Positions 33,201-44,500 of a stretch of DNA of 64,000 nt are shown piece by piece. Every line of letters begins with the position of its first letter. The stretch's first letter is position 1. Under the pieces are notes generated by a model, which saw nothing but the letters and a program-made list of their open reading frames with translations, ran no database searches and was not told where the DNA came from. Source of the stretch: Sternotherus odoratus (Eukaryota > Chordata > Testudines > Kinosternidae); contig JAVMKO010000017.1 of the NCBI GenBank assembly GCA_032164245.1, positions 18,576,756 through 18,640,755 on the forward strand, written 5' to 3'. The position numbers were made by a program, and so were the translations under genes.

Positions 33201-36200
33201 CAGGCCTTCCAAGAAGATTAACTCCACTGCTCAGCAAACCCCAGCAGTGCTGTGAATTCCTGCTGGCTCTGGCCTTAGTCTGGGGCTGCCACACCCCAAA
33301 CTCCACCACCCCCAAGGTGTGACATGAGGAACAATCAACAGGGCTAGGGTGACCACACGTCCCACTTTGGACGGGACAGTCCCATGTTTAAGCCCTGTCC
33401 CAGCTGTCCTGACATTTTGGACAAAGTGGCCTTTTGTTCAGTTTGCTCTTGCTGCCTGATGGTGAGCTGGCCAGAGCAAACTGGACAAATGCTCAGTTTT
33501 ACCAACAAGTGGGGTGTGACCCCTAGCGGGGTGGGAGAGCAGCAATGCCAGCCCCACGCTGGAGGGAGGGCTCTAGAGAGCAGTTGGGCTGAGTCAGCCG
33601 CAGGTGGGCGGGCAGCAGGGAGGGCTCAGGCCCAGGCTGTCCCCAAGCAGGGAGGGGAGAGGGGGCCTCGGGCCGGTCCCGGGCAGTGTCCCATTTGCCC
33701 TTGGGAAAAATATGGCCACCCTACAAGGGAGGATACTGGGGCCTTCCCCTCTGGGAGAACGTTGTCAATGAGCTGGCGCCTCCCTTTATTACAGTCCGGA
33801 ATGCTGCCATCCCCGTGGGCTCTGCTGAGAAATGGCCATTCAGCAGGCCATAAACCAGCATCTCTCCCGCAATAAAAGCCCCAGAAGAGGAGCTGGTGCC
33901 AGCGGGTTTCACCGCGGCAGGTACTGCGCCTGGGGAGGGATTGTTTCGCTCCAAGGGGCCGTAGGAGACAAGGCGGCTGGCGTAGGACTTTCCAAGGGAC
34001 AGGCTTAAGGTGGATTTCTACCCAACTCAATGATACTTGATTGGCAGGAGGCTGTACAAGTGCTGCCAAAGTGCAGGACGGAAGCAGACTTGGTTCATCA
34101 GGGAGCTGCTCTGCCCCGGTTACGGAGTCACAAGCCCCATGTCCAGTGTCCAATACGGCCAGTTCTGATGGCTGGCAAGTCTCTCCCGAGGCAGGAATAG
34201 CATCTCCCTGCGGGAAGGCTCCGTTTTCCCTCAGCACCGGGTCGGACAGCAGATGGGCCAGGCTCTCCCGGGGGAACCTCTCGCCTGCGCTTCACCCTGG
34301 ACTCAGAGGAGACTTGGGAGCTGACCACTCACAGCTCCAGGCTCAGCTCCTCTCCCTGGGCGCTGCAGACCAGAGCCGGGCAGCAGAGGCACTGGAAGGA
34401 GGATGCGATTCCTGCAGGAGCTGGGGCTACTCTACACCAGAGGGCTTTGCTGAAACCATTCCCCCAGGAAGGCTGCGGTGGTTCTCTTAGCCCCTTGGTT
34501 AAGGGTTGCCCTGACTCACACTCCTGGACCCGGCTGGGGGCAGAAAACAGCTCCACCTAACCAAGGGCTCCTGGCAGCCGCACAGCAACCTACAGCGGGG
34601 AGAGGAAGGGCAGCCCATGCAAAGCCAAGGGCCCGGAGACAGGCTCACCCGGCCCAGCCAGGGACACAGGACCGCTGTCGTCACTCAGCACCAGTGAGCC
34701 CTGGATTCAAACTCCCTGCTGAGCAATTTGTGGGCAAGAGCGATCCAATGAGCATGTGCAGTGATCTGACCAACTGCCCCGTAGCGAGACTAGAGGGGAC
34801 GGCACAAGGCAAATGCCAAGAAAACAGACACCTTTGAACAACAAACAGGACTTTCGGGCGGTAACAGAACAGTGATTCATTCGTCCCCCTGTGCAGAAGA
34901 CAGCCCCAGGGAAAGGAGTCTCACTCTCCACAGGCAAGAGACGCCCGTCCCGTCAGGTCACTGCACAGCTCCCAGTGCTCAGGGGACCCTGCTCCTCAGC
35001 CTCTCTTGAGCCCCAACACCCAGCGGGGCCAGGAGCCGCGATCCAGGAAATCATCCTTCATCCTGCAGACGGAGCAGCCAGACACCACTAGAGCCTGTCA
35101 GCCACTGCCAAGTTTTGTCTCAAATCAAACAAAGATCCACAATAAAATAACTAAGCCAGTGAGCCTACCAGCAAGCGAACGCCTGGCCTTTATACACAAC
35201 TGACCTGCAAGTGCGTCACAGGAGATGCGAAAAGGAGGCCGCTAAGATAGATCAGAGACAAAAGCCCTTCAGCAAATGGCCCAGAGTCTGGTATCAGTAA
35301 AAAAGAGAACAAACCTGGTTCCATTGAAAGCTAACTCCAGTCTCTGGCAGGAGGAGCCCCGGGGGAGGGCCTCCTCCTTCCTCACGGTCAGATCGGGCTA
35401 GACCTGCTATTCACAGCTGCTTGTGGTGACACTGGTGATTTTCAGTAGCAGAGCTCTAGGCTGTTGGCCAGCAAACTGGACACTAGCCGGCTTTAGGAGA
35501 CCTGAGAACAAACCTTAGCCAGGGCATCCAGAACTAAGGGCTGAAGGACCCAAGTCAAGCTGTGATCGGAGAGTTAAACAGCCCAGGGCCAAACCGCCCA
35601 CACGCAAGATCACGGTTCTCACTGGTTCTGGCAGCTGGCGAAGGGCCAAGTGGGTCACGGCCCCAGAACTTTGGTAGCTTGAAAACGCAATGAACTCGGT
35701 CAACAACTGGGCCAAACATTCTTCAGGAATAAACAGACTTTAGGTAAAAGAGCTTTGCACTTAGTCACCCAGCCGAACGCCTGGGGCTGTAACAACAGAC
35801 GTTCCGGTGCAAACGCTGACAGCTCCCTCCCACACCATGCTGCCAGCCCACGCTTTGTAACCAGAGTCAGCTTTCACCGAAGTGTGAAAATAAACCCAGG
35901 CCCTTCCTGCTGCTGGCAATCACATATGCAATCCCCAGTGAAAGCGCTTGAGTGGGGCCCGCGAATGCAGGACAGGGCGGGATCACTCTTCACCCTTGAT
36001 GGAGAGATGTGGCCTGCCCCAGAGGCCAGGGGAGGTTTCAGGTTCCAGCAGGCAGTGGCCCCTGTTGCTCTGAGTGGCTTGACATCTCTGTATTAACGAT
36101 AAGGGCATCGGTTCTGTGCATTCCACGCTCTAGGTGTTCTCAGGCTCCTGGCAAGCGCCAATGCAACCCATGGGGTTGCCCCTGCACCACAGAGCCCCGT

Positions 36201-37275
36201 CCTCCAGGCCTGAGTAATGCAGAGGCAGGCAGGAGAGGGTACATGTGCCATGCAGGTCAGGAGAGCAGCAGGAAGCTGGCTATGTCCATAGGGTGGCAGG
36301 GCAGTTTGCACCCTCACTGCGGGCCGGACTCATCCCCTGCAGCTGAAACACAAAGGGCAGAAACCGGGGATAAACACAGGCAGTGTCCCACAGAGCACTC
36401 CACCAGCAGCAGCCTGTGGCTACCAAGCCAATGATGAGGCTGACAGGCTTTGTGGTTCAGTAGCCCAACTTTCTGGTTGCCCGGGGAAGCCATTGTGAGG
36501 CCCTCATTAGTACACACAGCAGAGGGCGTGGGACTGGCATCGGAACAGCCATGTGCACTGCTGCTAAAGGAGTAACAGAGAGGCCCTTTGTCTTCATGTT
36601 GATTCTAAAGGGTCTTCTGGGGGGTAAAGAAACAGTGACTCCTTGAAGTCTGTGCCCCCGTCTCCCCACGCTGGGTTAGCCCCGAAGGGGAAGAGAGACT
36701 CTCTCCAAAGGAGCCGCTGGACAGGCTCCCACTTCTCATTGTTAATTCATCAGTGGTCCCTTCCTGGCTGGGGTTTGCACTGCGGAGCTCTGACTAGAGT
36801 TAGCAGCAGGTTGCAGTACAGAGCTCACAACAGGTACTGGCCCAGGGAGCAGATGCCAACTGCTGGAAAGAATTGCACTGGATGGTGACAAGTTGGGGCA
36901 GTAAGGGACAGAGCTGCTCGGTAGCGATGGGCCTTTCGTACGGCTCGTGTCAGGGGACATGGGCTCTCCCACAAGCAGACGGTTCCGACAGGTTCTCTCT
37001 TCGAAACCAACAGCTGGTGAAAGCCCAAAGTTGGAACCAAGCCATTCCGCAGGCTTTCCACGCTATCTGCACGCTGGTACCACGGGGCAGGGCAGGGCAG
37101 GGCGGGGGGGTGTTTGCAGGCAACATTTTGGGGGCTCGATTCACAATCCCAAATGTTAAACGTTTGGGTTCAACAGTAAATCAGTGAAAGCCCCCAAAGT
37201 GCTGAGATGGGACCGGGGGAGGTGGGGGCAGATAAGGCCCTAGGCTGGATCGATAGATACAAGAATGTTTCCTGT
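30201..37275. other. Intergenic between TRAF4 and NEK8
   Basis: No gene is recognised. GC declines from the TRAF4 island into ordinary intergenic sequence. A small DNA transposon lies at 33345-33723. The block 33,770-33,910 contains TTTATTACAGTCC and CGCAATAAAAGCC in relatively AT-rich sequence and could be conserved noncoding DNA, but nothing more can be said. Confidence 0.5.
33345..33723. mobile_element. Small non-autonomous DNA transposon with TA ends
   Basis: The element reads TAGGGTGACCA at its left end, and its right end TGGCCACCCTA is the reverse complement with one mismatch. The ends can be parsed as TA|GGGTGACCA...TGGCCACCC|TA, a TA target duplication as in Tc1/mariner elements. It has no transposase frame. 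The family is not identified. Confidence 0.55.
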
Positions 37276-37277
37276 AG

Positions 37278-37283
37278 TTTAAT
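37278..37283 (-). terminator. NEK8: Candidate NEK8 poly(A) signal ATTAAA
   Basis: On the minus strand the context is CTCGATTAAACTACAGG followed by the U/GU-rich ATTCTTGTATCTATC. It is a reasonable signal downstream of both candidate NEK8 terminal exons. Confidence 0.4.
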
Positions 37284-38525
37284 CGAGGTGCCCAGTGGAG
37301 CGCGAGGGGCGTAAAAGGCACCGTCCCTGGGAAGGAGCTCCTCCCTGCTGGGGACAATTAGCCAGCTAGCCGGGGACAGGGAAAAGCCATAGTCCACACT
37401 GCAGAGGGACGAGCAGACCCACCGATGAGCTGACCCAGGAAGGGCAGGTCCGCCTGCGGGCTCGTTTGCCCCACGTAATGATGCTGCCGTCAGACAGAGG
37501 GAAGAGAAGCCACAGACTGTTGCTATTTTTATCAAACCACAGAGAAGAACCAGGAGCCAAACGATGCCTCAAATCTCAGTTTCTATTTAGGCCACTTCAA
37601 TTGCTCTGGAAGCGGCCGGTTTGGGAAATGCTTTGGCTCCGTAAACACGGCCACCAGCATGGCAGCTCCCTGCAGACGTCCCTGCCCAGCCGGAGGTGGA
37701 GGGCAATAGGAAGCCAAGGGGCTGCTCTTTGCTGTGCTGGGTTGGCTCAGGATCACTACAGTGGCTAAGGGGTGTAGCTCACAAGGAGAGATGGATTCTG
37801 GGCTTTGCCTAGGGCTGTTCTGATTTCAGCAGAACACAAAGTCACCATGGATGCCAGAAACCAGGCAGCTGGTAACCAACAGGGGCTCTTGGTGCTCCAG
37901 CCGGGGGGGAGCGGCTTTGCACCGCTCAGGAGCACACGCGCTCTCCCTCCTTCCACTATCTGATGCAGGGAGCAGTGTTAAGTGACTCCAGAGGGTGCCG
38001 CAAGCAATGCTCCCAGCTCAGGGACAGGTCTCCATCCTGGGACCAATCCCCAGAGCGCGGACAGTGTGAACACTTGGGACAGGACGTCAGCAGGGACCCC
38101 TTGCTCTGCGGGGCAGGGTTCACTGGAGAGGAGCAAATCCAGACTGCAAACGTGTTGGATTCCTTGGATATTAGCTTTCGGCCGGAGGAGGAGCAGTGCT
38201 ACAGCCCACGTAGAAAGGACCTGGACTGCAGCAGACACGGCAGCACCGCGCCTTCCCCAAAGGAAATCCCTGAGTGGGGCATAGACCAGGGGCAAGTCAA
38301 AGTGATGCCAAGGCGGGCAGGAGCGCCCCAAGGCACGGCACGCGCAATAGAGCATTAGTGTCCCCACATCCCACAGTGTAAGTAGCAAGGAGAGCTGCAG
38401 AGATCGGAGGGGGCTGAGAGCCGGCGAAGCACACTCTGCCCCGCAGTGCTGCCGGGCAGGACCCCTCTGGGGCACCAGCCAGGGCTTCAGTTTAGAACAG
38501 CTGTGGGGAAGAACCCCGTACTCAC

Positions 38526-41500
38526 GTTTTACTGCCAGCAGCGTGTTCCCATGGCAGCAGGCGACAGAGGTCACCAGGTAGGGGTGGGTCTCCTCCAGCT
38601 GCACAGGCCTGGGAGTCCTGGTCTCCTCGTCCTTCCTTCCCAAGCGCCCGCGGGCTCCTTTCCCCCAGGTGTACACCTCTCCCTCTGGAAAGGAGACATT
38701 TCTCCGGTCTCAAGTTACAGAGCAGAGCGCCCTGCCGACCAGAACAAGCGTGCCCCCCACGCTCCTCTCAGAGCGGCCACACCAAGCACGGTCTGGCTGA
38801 ACTCACCAGCTGTACCGACTCCTTGGCTACCAGCGCAAGAAAGCCAGGAACTGCTGCAGCTCAGGACACCAGGGTTCAGTCTCACCTGCTCCAATGGCCA
38901 CAGTGAAGGCGTCGCCACAAGCCACCATGGTGACCTTAACGGCTTGGAGTCCCACCACCAGGTAGGGCACACGGCTGGTACGGCAGGTGCTGGTGCCAAG
39001 CTGCCCGTGTTGGTTGCTGCCAAAGGTGTAACACTGGCCAGACGCTGTCAATGGGGGAGACAGAAATGAGAACTCAGCGACACTCGCCTGGTCGGAAGGC
39101 AGCAAGACGGCACCGTAACAGGGCAGGATTCCAGCGTGCTGCCCTCCCAGTCTGGAAACCAAACCGCAGTGTCCCCCCAACATCACCCCTCCCAGCGCAA
39201 GGGCCACCTCCTCACCTGTGACTGCAGCCGAATGGGCTGTTCCGATATCGGCACACACCACCCGCTCTCGAGGTAGGGGCCCTGACTGGACACACGTGAA
39301 TGCGGGAGCCTCTTCCACCTGATCCCCCAGGGACGGCTCCTTCTCCTCCGCAATCTTATCCAGGCCCAGCTTGTTAAACCTGCATGAGGAGAGCAGTCCC
39401 GGGCTGAGCAGACATCACCTGTCTAGACGGACCTTCCTCAGGGGGCCTTGGGAAGTGCCCCGTTCCTGTGATATAGGGGCACGTTCTTGCTCTACACCAG
39501 AGCTGTCTGCAGCTCCAGAGAGATCCCCAGGACAGAGCTCCCTGCGCCACTGGAGACGGGACGCTGGGCCCTGGGCTGATCTGCTCTGAAGAAGGCCGGG
39601 ATACATCCCCCTTTTCTTACCTGTTGCTCCCACAAGCAAGAATCTGGTTCTTCACCGTCAGGACCATGGAGGAGTCGATACCACAAAGGACTTTCTGAGC
39701 CTCATGTTCAGGCGGAAGAGCCACCTGCTGGGGAGAATTATGGGAGTCCAGAGTCCCCAGCCCAAGCCGACCTGGGCAAAAGAAATCGTTTAACGAGACT
39801 TTGTGTGTCAAAATACAACCCACAGGCATTTCCCAGAGTAACGATATCTAGAGAGGCGACTGCAGGGACCTAGATGCGGGCCCCTCCCACAGGGGGCACT
39901 GTGTGCAAAGGGGGCAGGCACCCTGGCGGTGGGGCACGGGCGGCCGCTCCAGCCCCACTCAGTCTCACCCAGGAAGGGCACATGAGGAGATCAGTAGGGA
40001 CTGGGGAAGTAAAAGGGGGGGAAAGACCCTGATCATGCTAAGCAGTGGCAGCTAAAATCCCCTCACCATTGTCCCCTCTGCCCCAGGCAAACACGTCCCG
40101 CTCATTGGAAACGGCCAGCACATGAGAGGCGCCACATGCCACCTGTATGATCTCGTAGCCCAGCAGAGCCTCCACGATCTTCGGCTGGTAGAGAAAGGAA
40201 CAGCATTAGTCAGCTCTGCCCTTCCCCCGCCAGCTCATTGACTGACCCCTTGCTACAGATCTGCCTAGCAGATGGGCGCGGCAGAGCAGAGCTCCATGGA
40301 TTCCTAGTTACTACCTCAGGTTTTACACGCACTGAACAATAGTTACATTTCTGTGGTGCCTTTTGTCCCAAGGGATCTTAAAGGTGCTTTACAAACTATG
40401 TATGTACAGCACAAAGGGAAATGCAGCCACCTCTGGGGTAAACGACAACCAACTAGCACAACAGTTTGGGGAGAAGAAACATTATGCCAGAGGCAGCAGG
40501 ACAAATCTCTCCCCTTGTGACGAAAGCCCACGCAGAGCAGGTAAAACTTGATTATAATGTCTCACCAGAAAGATCCACACCAGGCACTGCACGGAAACTA
40601 CCAGCTAATCTCCCATTCCCCATTTACCTCCTCACCTGGGATAGTCAGATCGGACACGTCCCTCCCATGGGCCTTGTCCTCCTCAACCTTCTCAGGAAAA
40701 AGCCTCATTTGCTTGCCAATCTCTGCTCCGCCACAGCGGCCAAGGGGAGGGGTGCAGCAGAAGCCAGAGGGTAACACCCAAGGAAGCAGTGCAAGGGAGC
40801 ACGGATACAAACAGGCCCAAACCCTCATCCCTGGCTGGATTTCACGAGATGGCCACCAGCCAGCCCGGGTGGGCTGGGAGAGGGGAGCGGGAGAGGAGCG
40901 GTTCAGCTCCAGCACTTTGTACCAGTCAGGGGCGCGTGGCTCTCCTTTGAACACTGGTTCTTTTGAAAACCAAGTTCCCAGTGAACCGCAGCAGCTGCAG
41001 GGCCGAGACTGGAACAGCCAGGTGTGTGATTGGAGGCAGCGGCAGAGTCTGGGCCCCAGCCAACAGCAACCACCAGGCAGCTCTCGACTTCCCGCGGCAT
41101 GCTGCAAGCCCACATTCAAAGACATCTTTGTGCACACGGGAGCGAGAAGCAGGATGAAAAGCAGCAGAACGGAGCTGGGGGAGGGAAGGGAAAAGATCCG
41201 GTTCCAGAGTCCATCAGCGTCATTTGGATGCAAAGAGCAGACCTGCTGCAAGTCCACTCAGGGCCAGGGAGAAGCTGAGGCACACGACACAGGCACTATT
41301 TATCGGTGTCCCCAGTCCCGCACACTACAAACCTGGGTCACATCCGTGAAGTTTCCATGCCCCAGACAACCGTTACTGCCACTGCCAAATGTCATGATTA
41401 TCCCCCTGTCTGGAAAAGCAAAACAAAGGCAGGTTACAGCCCCTCACAGCACACTGGGGACTGGCTAGGACACAGAGCACAGCATCCAAGCGGTACCAGC

Positions 41501-44500
41501 GTCCCTCAGGAGCCCTCGCTGGCTGGCAGACCCTGCAAATCCCACACTGATGCCTTGGGCTAGCTGCTCCAGAGGGTTAGTCCTTTTAGATGGAGGGCAG
41601 GATTCTTGAGAAGCAGCCATAAATGGGCTGGGACCAGTCACCTGACAAGAACTAACCCAAACAGGGGATGCTGAGCAGAGCACAGAGATAACATTATTCC
41701 AGCTGTGTACGCAGGAGATTCCAATTGACAGGCTGGAGAGGTGTTACACACACAGAGCCCATGGCCGGAGCTAGGACAAACACACACATCTGAAGTTTGC
41801 CAGTTGCAAATCTGTCACTTATTCCCCTGATCCCCAGCAGACCTGCAAACACTCCCGGTCCCCTGGGGCCATCAGAAGACCCACACTGAGCAAACAGTGC
41901 ACATTCCACGCTGCTGTCCCACAGCCAGGCACCGCAGACCAGCAGCAGCTCCCAAGATGCCTTACTGGAGATTTCTGACCCTGCTCTCCAGTGCTGCTGA
42001 GCACTCCGGGCCTGGCCCTGCACAGGCCTCACTGAGATTGGTTTCTCATTCCGGGTTCTCTGCCATGTGGACTTTGGAATTAGCCCTGCTAGGCAGCTGC
42101 ACCACCCCAAGAGGGCTGCTTTGGGAACCCCCCATCCCTGCAGGGAGGCAGCACGGCTCCGTCCATACCTGTCAGGCAGGTTGTGAAGAGGTCACCACAG
42201 GACACATGTTTGATGGTCACTCCGGATTGGCCTTCCAGGAAGCGGGACACAAACTGAGGCTGGAGCTGCTCTGTGGCCCCGGGGAGGGAAGGGCCGCCAG
42301 CGGCACCCATTGGGGAAGCCTAGCAGGGAGACACCAAAGAGTTTTGAGATGCACTTCGCTTGCAGCTGGGCTTGGGTGGAAAGAACAAGTCTGGGGCACT
42401 GAGCTCCCCCCCCCCCACCTCCTGCCACCTCACTGCTCACTGGGGGCTGTGGGGCTGGAAGCTGGCTGTACTCCTCCTCGGAGACCGCCCGCCCAAGCCC
42501 CGTTGCTGACACTGGCTTATTGCCCTTGGCTGCTGCTTGCTTGCCATGGCTCACCTCCCACATGAGGAGCCTCCCGGATTTCGTGACGCCAGCCTTCTGG
42601 GTTCTCCCTGCAGAAACCTGCACCACTTCTGTGTTGAGCATGGGCAGGCGGAGGGGGGTGGTGATTCCGCTGCCCCAGGTGTAGATGGAAGACAGGGGAG
42701 GTGGGATTCCAGGCCTGGCTGAACCAACTCGAACACCTAGGAGTCCAACCAAAATATATCAGCCCAGATTGCCCCCCGCCCAGCCCTCCCTGGCAAGAAA
42801 GTGGCACTAGCCATACTCTCCAGATGCCCACCGCAGTGGAGGACAACACCCAGCCAGCCAGAGGGGCTAAATCCACTGGCGAGGACCGGGCCTGGATCCT
42901 CTGGCTGAGGCTCCCCGTGGCTGCAGGGAAGGCCGCTCACAGCAGCTCTCCAGGGTGATGCCAGCAGGAGGGGGAACTAGCAGAGGGTAGATGGGCTGTT
43001 ACAGCTCTAGCTAGTCATCACCCAGGGACCCTCAGTTCCCAGGACTCCCGGCGGTACCTGCCTGGGTGCACTGCAGGCTCCGGAGGACAAGGGCAGGAAA
43101 GCCTTGGAAGGGGCTGATCTAGAATCAGCGCTGGCCAGCCCCTGAGCCCCACCGGCCTGGGGCGGGAGCACAGGTTCTCCGAGGAAGGGGACTGAGTTTC
43201 ACTTGGCAGAGGATGCCACTGAGGGTCATGAAGCTCTGTGAATACACTGTGCCCGGCCTTACCCCTGGCTCTGGCGCTGGTCACTCTCCCTCCCGCTCTG
43301 CTGTGGGTCGCTGGGGGCACTGTAGCTAACGGCTTCTCAGGCCTGTCAAAGCGAAACGGACAGTCTGCGTGTTCACTCAGCCCGCCTGGCAGCCCCAGCG
43401 CTGGGCTCGGAGAGGAGAGGGAAGTGCTGAGGACGGGCTGGTGCAGGCAGTCAGAGCAGGAGACGGTTCCATGCCCTGGGGGAGGTCATGCCGGCCCCAG
43501 GGTAAGGGGGACACCGAGGGCAGGGGCGTGTACACATTTGTATTTGCTGACCACAGCTGTACACGTCTTCTCAAGACTAGAGATCCCAAAGCACCACGCC
43601 CAGCAGGGAGGACAAAGAGCGCGTGAGCAAGTGCAACCCCTGTCAGTAAGATCCTGAGACCAGAGGTCAACCCGTCCTCCAGCGACAGCCCCTCGGCAAT
43701 GCACCAGTGCTGGGCATGAGCCCGTGTCCTGTTCGCCTGGATGCACGTACCCTACCTGGTCAGTGTCCCTTCCCCGCGCCAGCCAAGTCAAGAACTCACC
43801 CTCTGTGGCAGCCTCTCCCCCCTCATTCCCACCCAGAGGGATGACCGCAGCAGCCCCACTTGCCTTCTCATTTTGACACTGCCCACATCAGTGTAAAGGT
43901 TCAGGAGAGGCCTGATGCAGATGGTCTGGGCCATGATCTCGTTCAGCTGGGGCCGTTTGGAAGGGTCCAGGTTGAGCAGGCTGAGGATGAGCTGGCGCAG
44001 GTCTGGGCTGTATTGGTCCGAGATGGGAGCGAACGTCCCACTCATGATCTTTAGCACCAAGGCAGGCAGGTTCTGGAGAGTATGGAGGGAACATAGACAC
44101 ACATGGTAAGCGGAACCCTGGCTGCCAGATGGGCACAGGGCAGGAAACGTCACCCCAGGCCCCAATCTTACTGCAGCTTCAAAGGCTCTCTTGAGACTGG
44201 CCAGTTCGTACAGCACACAGCCCAGCGCCCAGATATCGCTCTTCTGGTTGTAAGGTTTCCCTTCGCACAGCTCTGGGGAGATGTAGCACGGAGTCCCCAC
44301 AACCTAAGAGAAAGAGGCACAGATCCATGGTGGCACTCGGAGTCCAGAACCATGGCAAGGAGAGGTAAAGATCAACACCTATTACAAAGATGACTTGACT
44401 ACAGCACAAAGGAGCCAGGGCTCTGGGCGAACTGGGAGGGGCGTTAGTTTCCCTGCTATTGATTACTGGCCGATGATCTTCCCACGATAAAATCGCTAGA

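Noticed and set aside
38463..38503. Short exon reading Pro-Val-Leu-Asn-stop as the NEK8 terminus
   Set aside because: The acceptor looks good, but the implied intron would be only about 20 nt, too short to splice.
43860..43863. GT donor CAA|GTGGGG for NEK8 exon 5
   Set aside because: It would place a stop right after the junction (GCC TGA) with the matching acceptor, whereas the GC donor preserves the conserved protein.
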